Assembly: GCA_031378345.1 (NCBI GenBank)
Contig: JANNDY010000135.1
Span: 1-64,000, forward strand
Length of the DNA: 64,000 nucleotides
Source: Emticicia sp031378345
GTDB lineage: Bacteria; Bacteroidota; Bacteroidia; Cytophagales; Spirosomataceae
Reading direction: 5' to 3'
Shown: positions 9,587 through 16,743 of the stretch, piece after piece
How the letters are laid out: the number at the start of each line of letters is the position of its first letter
Numbering within the stretch: the first letter of the stretch is position 1
Made by a program: the position numbers and the translations under genes
The notes under the pieces: generated by a model
Seen by the model: only the letters and a program-made list of their open reading frames with translations
What the model was told of the DNA's origin: nothing
The model's database searches: none

Positions 9587-9722
9587 GAGTTCTGAGTTCT
9601 GAATTCTGAGTTCTGAATTATAAAAATCAAAACTTAGAAATCCTGAAACTCTGAACTAAGAAGTGGAAAATAGTTCATGTAATAAAATAACTAAGAATTC
9701 AGAACTCTGAACTCAGAACTCT
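9587..9722. repeat. Inverted pair of GAGTTCTGA-type repeats
   Basis: Left arm 9587-9619 consists of tandem GAGTTCTGA/GAATTCTGA units. Right arm 9695-9722 is its complement (GAATTCAGAACTCTGAAC...). A weaker partial copy lies at about 9654-9660. The left arm starts 6 bases after the DUF4290 stop; the right arm ends 5 bases before the murA ATG. Together the arms could fold into a long hairpin in the transcript. Confidence 0.75.
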
Positions 9723-9727
9723 AACAA

Positions 9728-11032
9728 ATGGCATCTTTTAAAATAACAGGAGGAAAAAAGCTACAAGGTGAAATCGTTCCACAGGGAGCAAAAAATGAAG
9801 CATTACAAATCGTTTGTGCGGTTTTGATGACCAAAGAACCTGTAACGATTCATAATATTCCAAATATCCGTGATGTAAACAAACTCATGGAATTGCTCGA
9901 AGATATGGGCGTGCGTCGCAGCAAAATTGGCGAAGGTTCGTACCGTTTTCAAGCAGACGAAGTAAATTTCGATTACTTTGAAACAGCCGAATATAAAGAC
10001 AAAGCTGCCTCATTGCGTGGCTCAATAATGCTTTTAGGACCAATGCTGGCACGTTTTGGCAAAGGAAAAGCCCCTCGCCCAGGCGGAGATAAAATAGGTC
10101 GCCGACCTTTGGATACGCACTTTACAGGTTTTCAGAAATTGGGTGCAGAATTTATTTATGATGCAAACGATGCTTTTTATACTGTTGATGGTTCAAAACT
10201 AAAAGGTGCTTATGTGTGGATGGACGAGATTTCGGTCACTGGAACTGCTAATGTTTTGATGGCAGCTGCAATGGCTGAAGGAACGACAACTATCTATAAT
10301 GCCGCGTGTGAACCCTACCTTCAACAGCTTTGCAAAATGCTCAATAGCATGGGTGCAAAAATTACAGGCGTAGGCTCTAACTTGCTTACTATCAAGGGAG
10401 TAAAAGAATTGCACGGTTGCGAACACACGATGCTACCCGACATGATTGAGATTGGAAGTTTCATCGGTATGGCTGCCATGACACAATCGGAGATTACCAT
10501 AAAAAATTGTCAGATTCCGCAATTGGGAATTATACCCGATGTATTCAAGAAGTTGGGCATCCAGATGGAATTCCGTGGTGATGATATTCATATTCCTGCA
10601 CAAACACACTATGAAATAAGTTCATTGATTGATGGTTCGATTCTGACAATTTATGATGCTCCGTGGCCAGGTTTCACGCCCGATTTGATTTCGATTATAT
10701 TGGTAACGGCCATTCAAGCCAAAGGTGCGGTATTGATGCACCAAAAGATGTTTGAAAGTCGTTTGTTTTTTGTTGATAAATTGATTGAAATGGGAGCTCA
10801 AATCATTTTGTGCGACCCACATCGTGCCAATGTAATTGGTTTGAACCGTGAGCATAATTTGAGAGGAATCAGAATGACTTCACCTGATATTCGTGCAGGA
10901 GTTTCGTTATTGATTGCTGCCATGTCGGCCGACGGTGTGAGTGTGATTGATAATATCGAACAAATTGACAGAGGCTACCAAGACATTGACAAACGCTTAA
11001 ATGCGATTGGAGCAGATATTGTTAGAATTTAG
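9728..11032 (+). CDS. murA: UDP-N-acetylglucosamine 1-carboxyvinyltransferase
   Basis: A 434-residue enzyme for the first committed step of peptidoglycan synthesis: enolpyruvate transfer from PEP to UDP-GlcNAc in the cytoplasm. The K22-N23 pair in PQGAKNEAL and the DIRAGVSLLIAA motif are typical. The active-site loop reads RPGGDKIGRRPLDTH, with Asp121 where most MurA have the Cys that fosfomycin alkylates (Cys115 in E. coli). By established knowledge a Cys-to-Asp change gives natural fosfomycin insensitivity while keeping activity. Length and ends fit the family. The ATG at 9728 lies just after a repeat arm. Confidence 0.95.
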   Translation: MASFKITGGKKLQGEIVPQGAKNEALQIVCAVLMTKEPVTIHNIPNIRDVNKLMELLEDMGVRRSKIGEGSYRFQADEVNFDYFETAEYKDKAASLRGSIMLLGPMLARFGKGKAPRPGGDKIGRRPLDTHFTGFQKLGAEFIYDANDAFYTVDGSKLKGAYVWMDEISVTGTANVLMAAAMAEGTTTIYNAACEPYLQQLCKMLNSMGAKITGVGSNLLTIKGVKELHGCEHTMLPDMIEIGSFIGMAAMTQSEITIKNCQIPQLGIIPDVFKKLGIQMEFRGDDIHIPAQTHYEISSLIDGSILTIYDAPWPGFTPDLISIILVTAIQAKGAVLMHQKMFESRLFFVDKLIEMGAQIILCDPHRANVIGLNREHNLRGIRMTSPDIRAGVSLLIAAMSADGVSVIDNIEQIDRGYQDIDKRLNAIGADIVRI

Positions 11033-11118
11033 TTTTTAGCTGTTGGCTTTTAGCTATTGGCAATTAGCTCAGTTAAAGAACTGACTATCAAACTAATAGC
11101 TAAAAGCTAACAGCTAAT
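11033..11118. repeat. Inverted pair of TTTTAGCTATTGG-type repeats
   Basis: Left arm 11033-11072 is made of TTGGCTTTTAGCTATTGG-like units and starts directly after the murA stop. Right arm 11093-11118 is complementary (CTAATAGCTAAAAGCTAAC...). It probably forms the murA 3' hairpin, but is longer and more repetitive than a normal terminator. Confidence 0.7.
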
Positions 11119-11151
11119 CGCAAAAAAAATAAAATTTTTCGATGCAATAGT

Positions 11152-11182
11152 TTTGGATTTTAAACTTAAAATTCTACCTTTG
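11152..11182 (+). promoter_or_regulatory. Bacteroidetes-type promoter of tRNA-Leu
   Basis: TTTG at 11152-11155, then exactly 19 bases, then TACCTTTG at 11175-11182. This fits the known Bacteroidetes primary sigma consensus (TTTG, 19-20 bases, TAnnTTTG). The predicted start is about 7 bases downstream, about 11 bases before the mature tRNA. Confidence 0.85.
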
Positions 11183-11199
11183 CACTCCCAAAGCGATTT

Positions 11200-11283
11200 G
11201 CCCGGATGGCGGAATTGGTAGACGCGTTGGTCTCAAACACCAATGAGGTTACACTCGTGCCGGTTCGACTCCGGCTCCGGGTA
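11200..11283 (+). tRNA. tRNA-Leu (anticodon CAA)
   Basis: An 84-base cloverleaf with a long variable arm. The acceptor stem GCCCGGA pairs with TCCGGGT, with A as discriminator base and CCA not encoded. The anticodon stem TTGGT/ACCAA encloses loop CTCAAAC, giving anticodon CAA. The T arm is GCCGG-TTCGACT-CCGGC. A tyrosine recombinase gene lies 217 bases downstream in the same orientation, a typical integration-site arrangement. Confidence 0.97.
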
Positions 11284-11306
11284 CTGAAACAATCAAGTTA
11301 TGGGAT

Positions 11307-11338
11307 AACCTATCATCTAAAGTGATAGGTTTTTTTTA
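11307..11338 (+). terminator. Terminator of tRNA-Leu
   Basis: Stem AACCTATCA (11307-11315) with TGATAGGTT (11323-11331), a 7-base loop, then a run of T. Classic intrinsic terminator. Confidence 0.9.
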
Positions 11339-11500
11339 TGCCTATGCCCCTGCACTACGTAAAATCCGCAAATGCTTAGGTAAAAATACGTAAATGATTG
11401 AACGGGTACATATACGTAAACTTCTTGGATTAATCATTGCATGCTCACGTGAACACTCACATAAAAATAAGAGCATGGAAAAAAAATTAAATTTTATCAA

Positions 11501-12694
11501 ATGGACATTTGTTTTTGGATTCGTCGGGGCGACGGAATCAATAAAGCGGGAAAAGTGTCGGTTTACTGCACTGTTACGGTAAACGGTGTTGCAGCTACGG
11601 GTTTTTCGACTGGTTGCAGGGTATTGGCACACAATTGGGACGTTAAGAAAAAAACTACAAAAGATGAGTTTCAGGACGTGGTACGGCAGGAACTTGGCGA
11701 GGTTGAAAAAAAATTACGTAGGATTAAATTGGAGCTTGAAGACTCCAGTGATATAATTACTGCTCATTTGGTGAGGGCTACTTATCTGGACCTAAGAGCG
11801 AAGGGCATAAAGCCCGAAAAGATTGTGAAGGAAATAAAGTTTTTTGAGTTGATGCGAAATTATATGAAAGATAAGCAAGCCTTGGGAGCTGCCTGCAAGA
11901 CTCAACAAAACAATTTGGTGATTTATACCACGTTTTGGAATTTTATCAAGACTACTGGTAGTGTAGATATTAGAATGAAGGATATTGATTTGGATTTGAT
12001 GGATAGGTTTAGTTTTTATATGCGGACGGTGAAAAAGGTTTCTATAAATCACACGAACACGCATATAAGTTTGATAAGGAAGGTTTTGGATATTGCAGTA
12101 TTAAGAAAATTGATTGTGGTAAATGGCATTGCTGCCATCGAACTAAAATACTCAGAAAAGTTTGATGCTGAAGGTTTGACGGTTGAAGACATTGAGTTGC
12201 TGGAGGGTGTTGAAGCAAAGACAAATTTTGAAAAGTCTTGCATCGATATATTTTTGTTTTTGTGTGGCAGCGGCATTGATTATTGTGATTATGTAAAATT
12301 GAAGGATGATAATTTGAGAGAAAAAAATGGGCGGTATATGCTCAGGCATGAAAGGCAAAAAACTGACACCTATACTACTGATACGCTCAGTGTGGCGAAT
12401 CCAATTTTGAAACCTTGTGCTGTGAGGATTTTGGAAAAGTATGGGAGTATTGAAGCGATGCCCATTGTAAAAAATATCCAGAATGTAAATAGGACGATTC
12501 AGGTTGTGGGCGAGCGGCTGGGCATTAAGGTACATTTGACTACTAAGCGAGGACGTAAGACGTTTTCAAATTTGAGCATAAACAAAGAAAAACACACTGA
12601 CGAGCAAACGGCTTATCAGCTTGGACACGCAACTACCAAGATGCTCAAGCATTATAGAAGGTATAATGATAGTATTTTAGATGATTTGTTTTGA
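11501..12694 (+). CDS. Tyrosine recombinase (phage/transposon integrase family), degenerate active site
   Basis: A 397-residue protein with the three-part layout of Bacteroidetes integrases: arm-type DNA-binding domain (about 1-45), SAM-like core-binding domain (about 110-215) and catalytic domain (about 225-397). In the catalytic domain the box normally reading TGLRYSDL is SGIDYCDY, so the first catalytic Arg is Asp260. The HxxR box is K349-R-G-R352, so its His is Lys. The Lys (287), the LGH box (His376) and the nucleophile Tyr385 are present. Recombination may therefore be impaired or mechanistically altered. It lies downstream of tRNA-Leu. I see no matching direct repeat of the tRNA 3' end elsewhere in the window, so the partner attachment site is lost or outside it. 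Confidence 0.85.
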   Translation: MDICFWIRRGDGINKAGKVSVYCTVTVNGVAATGFSTGCRVLAHNWDVKKKTTKDEFQDVVRQELGEVEKKLRRIKLELEDSSDIITAHLVRATYLDLRAKGIKPEKIVKEIKFFELMRNYMKDKQALGAACKTQQNNLVIYTTFWNFIKTTGSVDIRMKDIDLDLMDRFSFYMRTVKKVSINHTNTHISLIRKVLDIAVLRKLIVVNGIAAIELKYSEKFDAEGLTVEDIELLEGVEAKTNFEKSCIDIFLFLCGSGIDYCDYVKLKDDNLREKNGRYMLRHERQKTDTYTTDTLSVANPILKPCAVRILEKYGSIEAMPIVKNIQNVNRTIQVVGERLGIKVHLTTKRGRKTFSNLSINKEKHTDEQTAYQLGHATTKMLKHYRRYNDSILDDLF

Positions 12695-12746
12695 TGGTTT
12701 GGGGAAATTTTGTAGGTTTAGGTTATAAACTAAACTTACAAATACT

Positions 12747-13259
12747 ATGAAAGCATTTATTATTTTATGTATTATCACTCTGTCTTCCTGTAAATTTAAA
12801 GCAAGAAATGATAATGAAATAGTTTCTAATCAAGAAATGTTTATCAAAGACCAAGCTAACCTAAAAAGGGTTGAAGATTCATTAGCAATTGCTAATATGT
12901 ACAAACCACAAAGCAATGAAGATTCTTTTAATCAAAATAAAAGCAAATTAGAAAAAACACAAAGTTCATTAGATGCTGATACTTATTCGACGCTTGTTAA
13001 GATTCAGACAAGATTAAAAAAGAGAGGACTTGACATTTGTCAAGTAAATGCAGATTTAGAGAATTTGGCAGCGGATGCGAGGGCGGATGCAAAATCGAAA
13101 TTCCCTGGCGGAGATTATTTAAGCCAATCTGAGTATTCGGCTAAAATTCAAGGAATAAGACGAAAAGCGTATTTTAAAAAATATGGTATTCGAGAGGCAG
13201 ATGCCATTACAGTAACAATGATATTTGTAAGGCATGGAGAAATTGATTTTTGTGATTAA
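12747..13259 (+). CDS. Small lipoprotein of unknown function
   Basis: A 170-residue protein with a short signal peptide and lipobox LSSC (Cys15). The mature part is charged and helical (DQANLKRVEDSLAIANMY, DADTYSTLVKIQTRLKKRG), with no family I recognise. It follows the integrase by 52 bases. The spacer carries a 10-bp inverted repeat at 12712-12738 (GTAGGTTTAG / CTAAACTTAC, one G-T pair) that could be an operator or RNA hairpin. Probably accessory cargo of the element at tRNA-Leu. Confidence 0.65.
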   Translation: MKAFIILCIITLSSCKFKARNDNEIVSNQEMFIKDQANLKRVEDSLAIANMYKPQSNEDSFNQNKSKLEKTQSSLDADTYSTLVKIQTRLKKRGLDICQVNADLENLAADARADAKSKFPGGDYLSQSEYSAKIQGIRRKAYFKKYGIREADAITVTMIFVRHGEIDFCD

Positions 13260-13292
13260 TTTTTTTGCGATGAAATATTCATCGCAAAAAAA
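13260..13292. terminator. Bidirectional terminator palindrome
   Basis: TTTTTTTGCGATGA and its exact complement TCATCGCAAAAAAA around a 5-base loop, directly after the lipoprotein stop. Its T and A ends make it work in either direction. Confidence 0.85.
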
Positions 13293-13492
13293 ATGCTTTA
13301 TTAGTCTATTTAATCAATAGATTTAGTAGATTTGTAAATTAAAAGTAAACCCCGATGGAGGTCGGGGCTTGAGAAAAACAAAGGCGGCGTGTATTTGCTT
13401 GGTTGCGGGCAAATGTACGCTTTTTTTTGTGCAAAAACGCAAAAAATGTATGTAAAATTGTCCGCTTTAAAAATCCATAAAAATAAACCACT
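13293..13492. other. Intergenic region with a GC-rich hairpin
   Basis: About 200 bases with no gene on the plus strand. CCCCGA-TGGAGG-TCGGGG at 13350-13367 is a perfect 6-bp hairpin. Further on, GTACGC and ACGC motifs alternate with A/T runs (about 13415-13450). Open minus-strand frames here code for low-quality protein and look like shadows. Confidence 0.4.
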
Positions 13493-14017
13493 ATGCCTAT
13501 TGTTTTTGTGCCAATTACGAAGGATAATTTCAATTTTTTGAAGGTGATACACCCTGAGCCTATATGGTTTGGTTTTAAAGATGATTTGGGGATGATATTC
13601 TCGACGATTATAAAACACTCGTATAGACATTTCAAAAAAGAGAAGTATGTATTGCATAAACCGCCCAAGGATAAAAAAGGTAAACCAAAAATTGTAAAGC
13701 CAGACGAAGTGATTGTGAATAGAAATAAATATCGCCATGATTTGGAAATAAATTATGACCTGATGCGATTTAGTCGGAACAAGCGTATAAGTATGAATTG
13801 TATTAGGGCGATTAACAATAAAATTAATCAGATGATACAGGACAAGTTGGACGAATATATTATGATTGAAAAGTATAAAGATGATAAAAATGAGATTAGG
13901 GCATTGATTTATGAGTTTTTGAGCAAATATAGTCTTTCAGATGATAATAAAAGAGTTGCAACTTTGGAAAGGCAAAACCGTAGAAAAAGAAAAAAAACAA
14001 TGAAACAAAATGGTTAG
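13493..14017 (+). CDS. Hypothetical basic protein of the accessory block
   Basis: A 174-residue, strongly basic protein ending in RRKRKKTMKQNG. It has no signal peptide or membrane helix. The middle is Lys-rich (PPKDKKGKPKIVKPDE), followed by a helical region (INNKINQMIQDKLDEYIMIE). I recognise no family. The basic tail suggests nucleic-acid binding. Its last 80 bases overlap the out-of-frame end of the truncated ROCO gene on the other strand, so it lies at the edge of the accessory block and may have arrived with the event that cut that gene. Confidence 0.5.
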   Translation: MPIVFVPITKDNFNFLKVIHPEPIWFGFKDDLGMIFSTIIKHSYRHFKKEKYVLHKPPKDKKGKPKIVKPDEVIVNRNKYRHDLEINYDLMRFSRNKRISMNCIRAINNKINQMIQDKLDEYIMIEKYKDDKNEIRALIYEFLSKYSLSDDNKRVATLERQNRRKRKKTMKQNG

Positions 14018-16471
14018 AGGAAACACATCGCCTTTGGATTGGTCGGAGGGAAATTGTTGACTATCAAATTCATCATTAATGGTATTTTCTACTAATAAAA
14101 CCGTACTTTCTGAGCCATAATCTGCAATAAAATCTAACCAATATTTAAGTGGGTGTTGCTCTTCTTGGCTACATTTTTTATTTTCTTGTTTTGCCCAGAC
14201 CAAAATATAAATGGCTCTTTGACCTAAAAATAAGCGATGTGTACCATGAAAAATCTCTTGCCCACCAAAATCCCAAACATTGACTACTAAGTCTTGAAAT
14301 TCTTTTTTCCAAATATCTAAATTTATACCATGCGTTCGGTCTTCTGTATTAATTACAGTTGGAGGATACCCTAATTTTAAATGCCTATACAGCGTTGTTT
14401 TTCCTACACAGCCATCACCCAAAAATAATAATTTTATAAAACGGTTGTTTGTTGTTCCTTCATCTAAATCCTTAAAATATGCACTAAGTTCTTCTAAATC
14501 CAATGTATCTATTTCGTGAGGTATTGGTAACGGATTTTTATCTAAATCAATACGATAAATGTATTTAAAATTTAAGATTTCTTTTAATTGTTTAATATCA
14601 GTAATTTGATTGGAGCGAAGGTCTAATGTATGTAAACCTGTCAGATTCGATAAATAACTAATATCAGAAATTTGATTGAAGTAAAGGTTTAATATTATTA
14701 ATTTTGTCAGATTCGATAAATAACTAATATCAGAAATTTGATTGGAGCTAAGGTCTATTGAATGTAAACCTGTCAGATTCGATAAATAACTAATATCAGA
14801 AATTTGATTGGAGCTAAGGTCTAATGAATGTAAACCTGTCAGATTCGATAAAAAACTATAATCCGAAATTTGATTGGAGCTAAGGTATAATTTTTGTAAG
14901 CCTGTCAGATTCGATAAATAACTAATATCAGAAATTTGATTGGAGCTAAGGTCTAATGCATGTAAACCTCTCAGATTCGATAAAAAACTAATATCAGAAA
15001 TTTGATTATAGCGAAGATATAATTTTTGTAAGCCTGTCAGATTCGATAAATAACTAATATCAGAAATTTGATTAGAGCCAAGGTCTAATGTTTGTAAGCC
15101 TGTCAGATTCGATAAAAAACTAATATCAGAAATTTGATTAGAGCCAAGGTCTAATGTTTGTAAGCCTGTCAGATTCGATAAAAAACTATAATCTGAAATT
15201 TGATTGGAGTATAGGTTTAATGTTTGTAAACCTGTCAGATTCGATAAAAAACTATAATCTGAAATTTGATTGGAGGAAAAGTTCAATCTTAGTAAACCTG
15301 TCAGATTCGATAAAAAACTATAATCCGAAATTTGATTGGTGCGAAGGTCTAATTTTTGTAAACCTGTCAGTTTTGATAAATAACTAATATCAGAAATTTG
15401 ATTTTTTCTAAGGTTTAATTTTTGTAAACCTGTCAGATTTGATAAATAACTAATATCAGAAATTTGATTGGTGCGAAGGTTTAATTTTTGTAAACCTATC
15501 AGTTTCGATAAATAACTAATATTAGAAATTTGATTGTTGCGGAGGTTTAATTTTTGTAAAGCTGTCAGATTTAATAAATAACTAATATCAGAAATTTGAT
15601 TGTTGCGGAGGTTTAATTTTTGTAAACCTGTCAGTTTCAATAAATAACTAATATCAGAAATTTGATTTCTACGAAGGTTTAATATTTGTAAGCCTTCCAG
15701 ATTCGACAAATAACTAATATCAGAAATTTTATTGTAGTTAAGATATAATATTTCTAAACCTATCAGATTTGATAAATAACTAATATCAGAAATTTTATTG
15801 GAGCTTAGATATAATGTTTGTAAGCCTTCCAGATTCGATAAATAACTAATATCAGAAATTTGATTATAGCTAAGATATAATATTTGTAAACCTGTCAGTT
15901 TCGATAAATAACTAATATCAGAAATTTGATTGGAGCTTAGGTTTAATGTTTGTAAGCTTATCAAATTCGATAAATAACTAATATCAGAAATTTGATTGGA
16001 GCTAATGTATAATGTTTGTAAGCCTGTTAGATTCGATAAATAACTAATATCAGAAATTTGATTGGAGCTAAAGTCTAATTTTTGTAAGCCTGTTAGATTC
16101 GATAAATAACTAATATCAGAAATTTGATTGGAGCCTATATATAATGTTTTTAAACCTGTCAGTTTTGATAAATAACTAATATCCGAAATTTGATTGGAGC
16201 TTAGGTATAATGTTTGTAAACCTGTCAGTTGATAAATAGACTCTAATCCCTTTCCATTTAAAACATTTGTACTTCCTTTGTTGATTGTTTTAGTCCATTT
16301 ATTCTTTTCACAGTCAAAATACTCATTTCCAAAATTTATTCCTGTCAGCCATTCACTACATTCTAATAGTTCTTCATATAAATGGTTTATAAGTCCACAA
16401 TTACCCAAATCTAAAAAAGGGTTTTTAGTAATTTTGTTTTCAGCAATTAGTTTTAGAGCGAGTTCAGACAT
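13937..16471 (-). pseudogene. Truncated leucine-rich-repeat ROCO GTPase
   Basis: The frame gives 844 residues. After an 81-residue N-terminal region come 25 leucine-rich repeats of exactly 22 residues (82-631; consensus L.GLQ.L.LSSNQISDISYLSN). A Roc GTPase domain follows, with P-loop GDGCVGKT (685-692) and WDFGGQE (733-739). Family-like sequence ends near residue 811 (DNA about 14039). The last 30 residues are Phe/Leu-rich and read antisense through the neighbouring gene. Intact ROCO proteins finish the Roc domain and add a COR dimerisation domain, both missing here. The start ATG at 16471 and N-terminus (MSELALKLIAENK) look normal. Probably cut by insertion or deletion at the accessory block; the LRR part could still be made. 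Confidence 0.8.
14579..16228 (-). repeat. 25 tandem 66-bp leucine-rich-repeat units
   Basis: A strictly 66-base period across 1650 bases, each unit containing the same CAGAAATTTGATT-type core and AAATAACTAATATC. Units differ at few bases and cluster in subtypes (SYLSN, SYLSK, SFLSN), which suggests recent expansion by unequal recombination. Confidence 0.9.
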
Positions 16472-16743
16472 AGCAAAAGAATTGAATTATCGTAGTTGTA
16501 ATTATCAAAAATAGAAATTTAATTTGTTATATTAATCTTCTGTTTACCTAATATTATTTATTCTTGTTCGCCTAAATTTTAATTCAGCCGCTACATCATT
16601 CGTTCTTAAAACACAAAAACCTAACCTTAGTCTCTAATACCCTTGCAATGGTCTCAAAATACCGTTTGTTTTTTTGTGATACAAGAATGTTTTTTGTACT
16701 TTTCCATAATAAATCACTGATAATCAACATTCTAAAATAAAAC
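16472..16743. promoter_or_regulatory. Divergent intergenic region
   Basis: A 272-base spacer between the leftward ROCO remnant and the rightward peptidase gene; it must contain both promoters. I see no strong TAnnTTTG box, repeat or hairpin. Confidence 0.35.

Noticed and set aside
11394..11582. Frame before the integrase considered as its true N-terminus joined by a frameshift
   Set aside because: The integrase arm domain is complete from the ATG at 11501, and the upstream frame adds nothing family-like.
13310..13738. Two minus-strand open frames opposite the unknown basic protein
   Set aside because: Composition is unlike real proteins, they overlap a hairpin, and they show no ROCO-like sequence that would continue the truncated gene.
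11270..14040. Direct repeat of the tRNA-Leu 3' end as an integration attachment pair
   Set aside because: I could not find a second copy of the CTCCGGGTA region in the window by eye.
14579..16228. Regular 66-bp repeats considered as a CRISPR array or satellite
   Set aside because: The period is 22 codons in one open frame and translates to classic leucine-rich repeats; there are no unique spacers.
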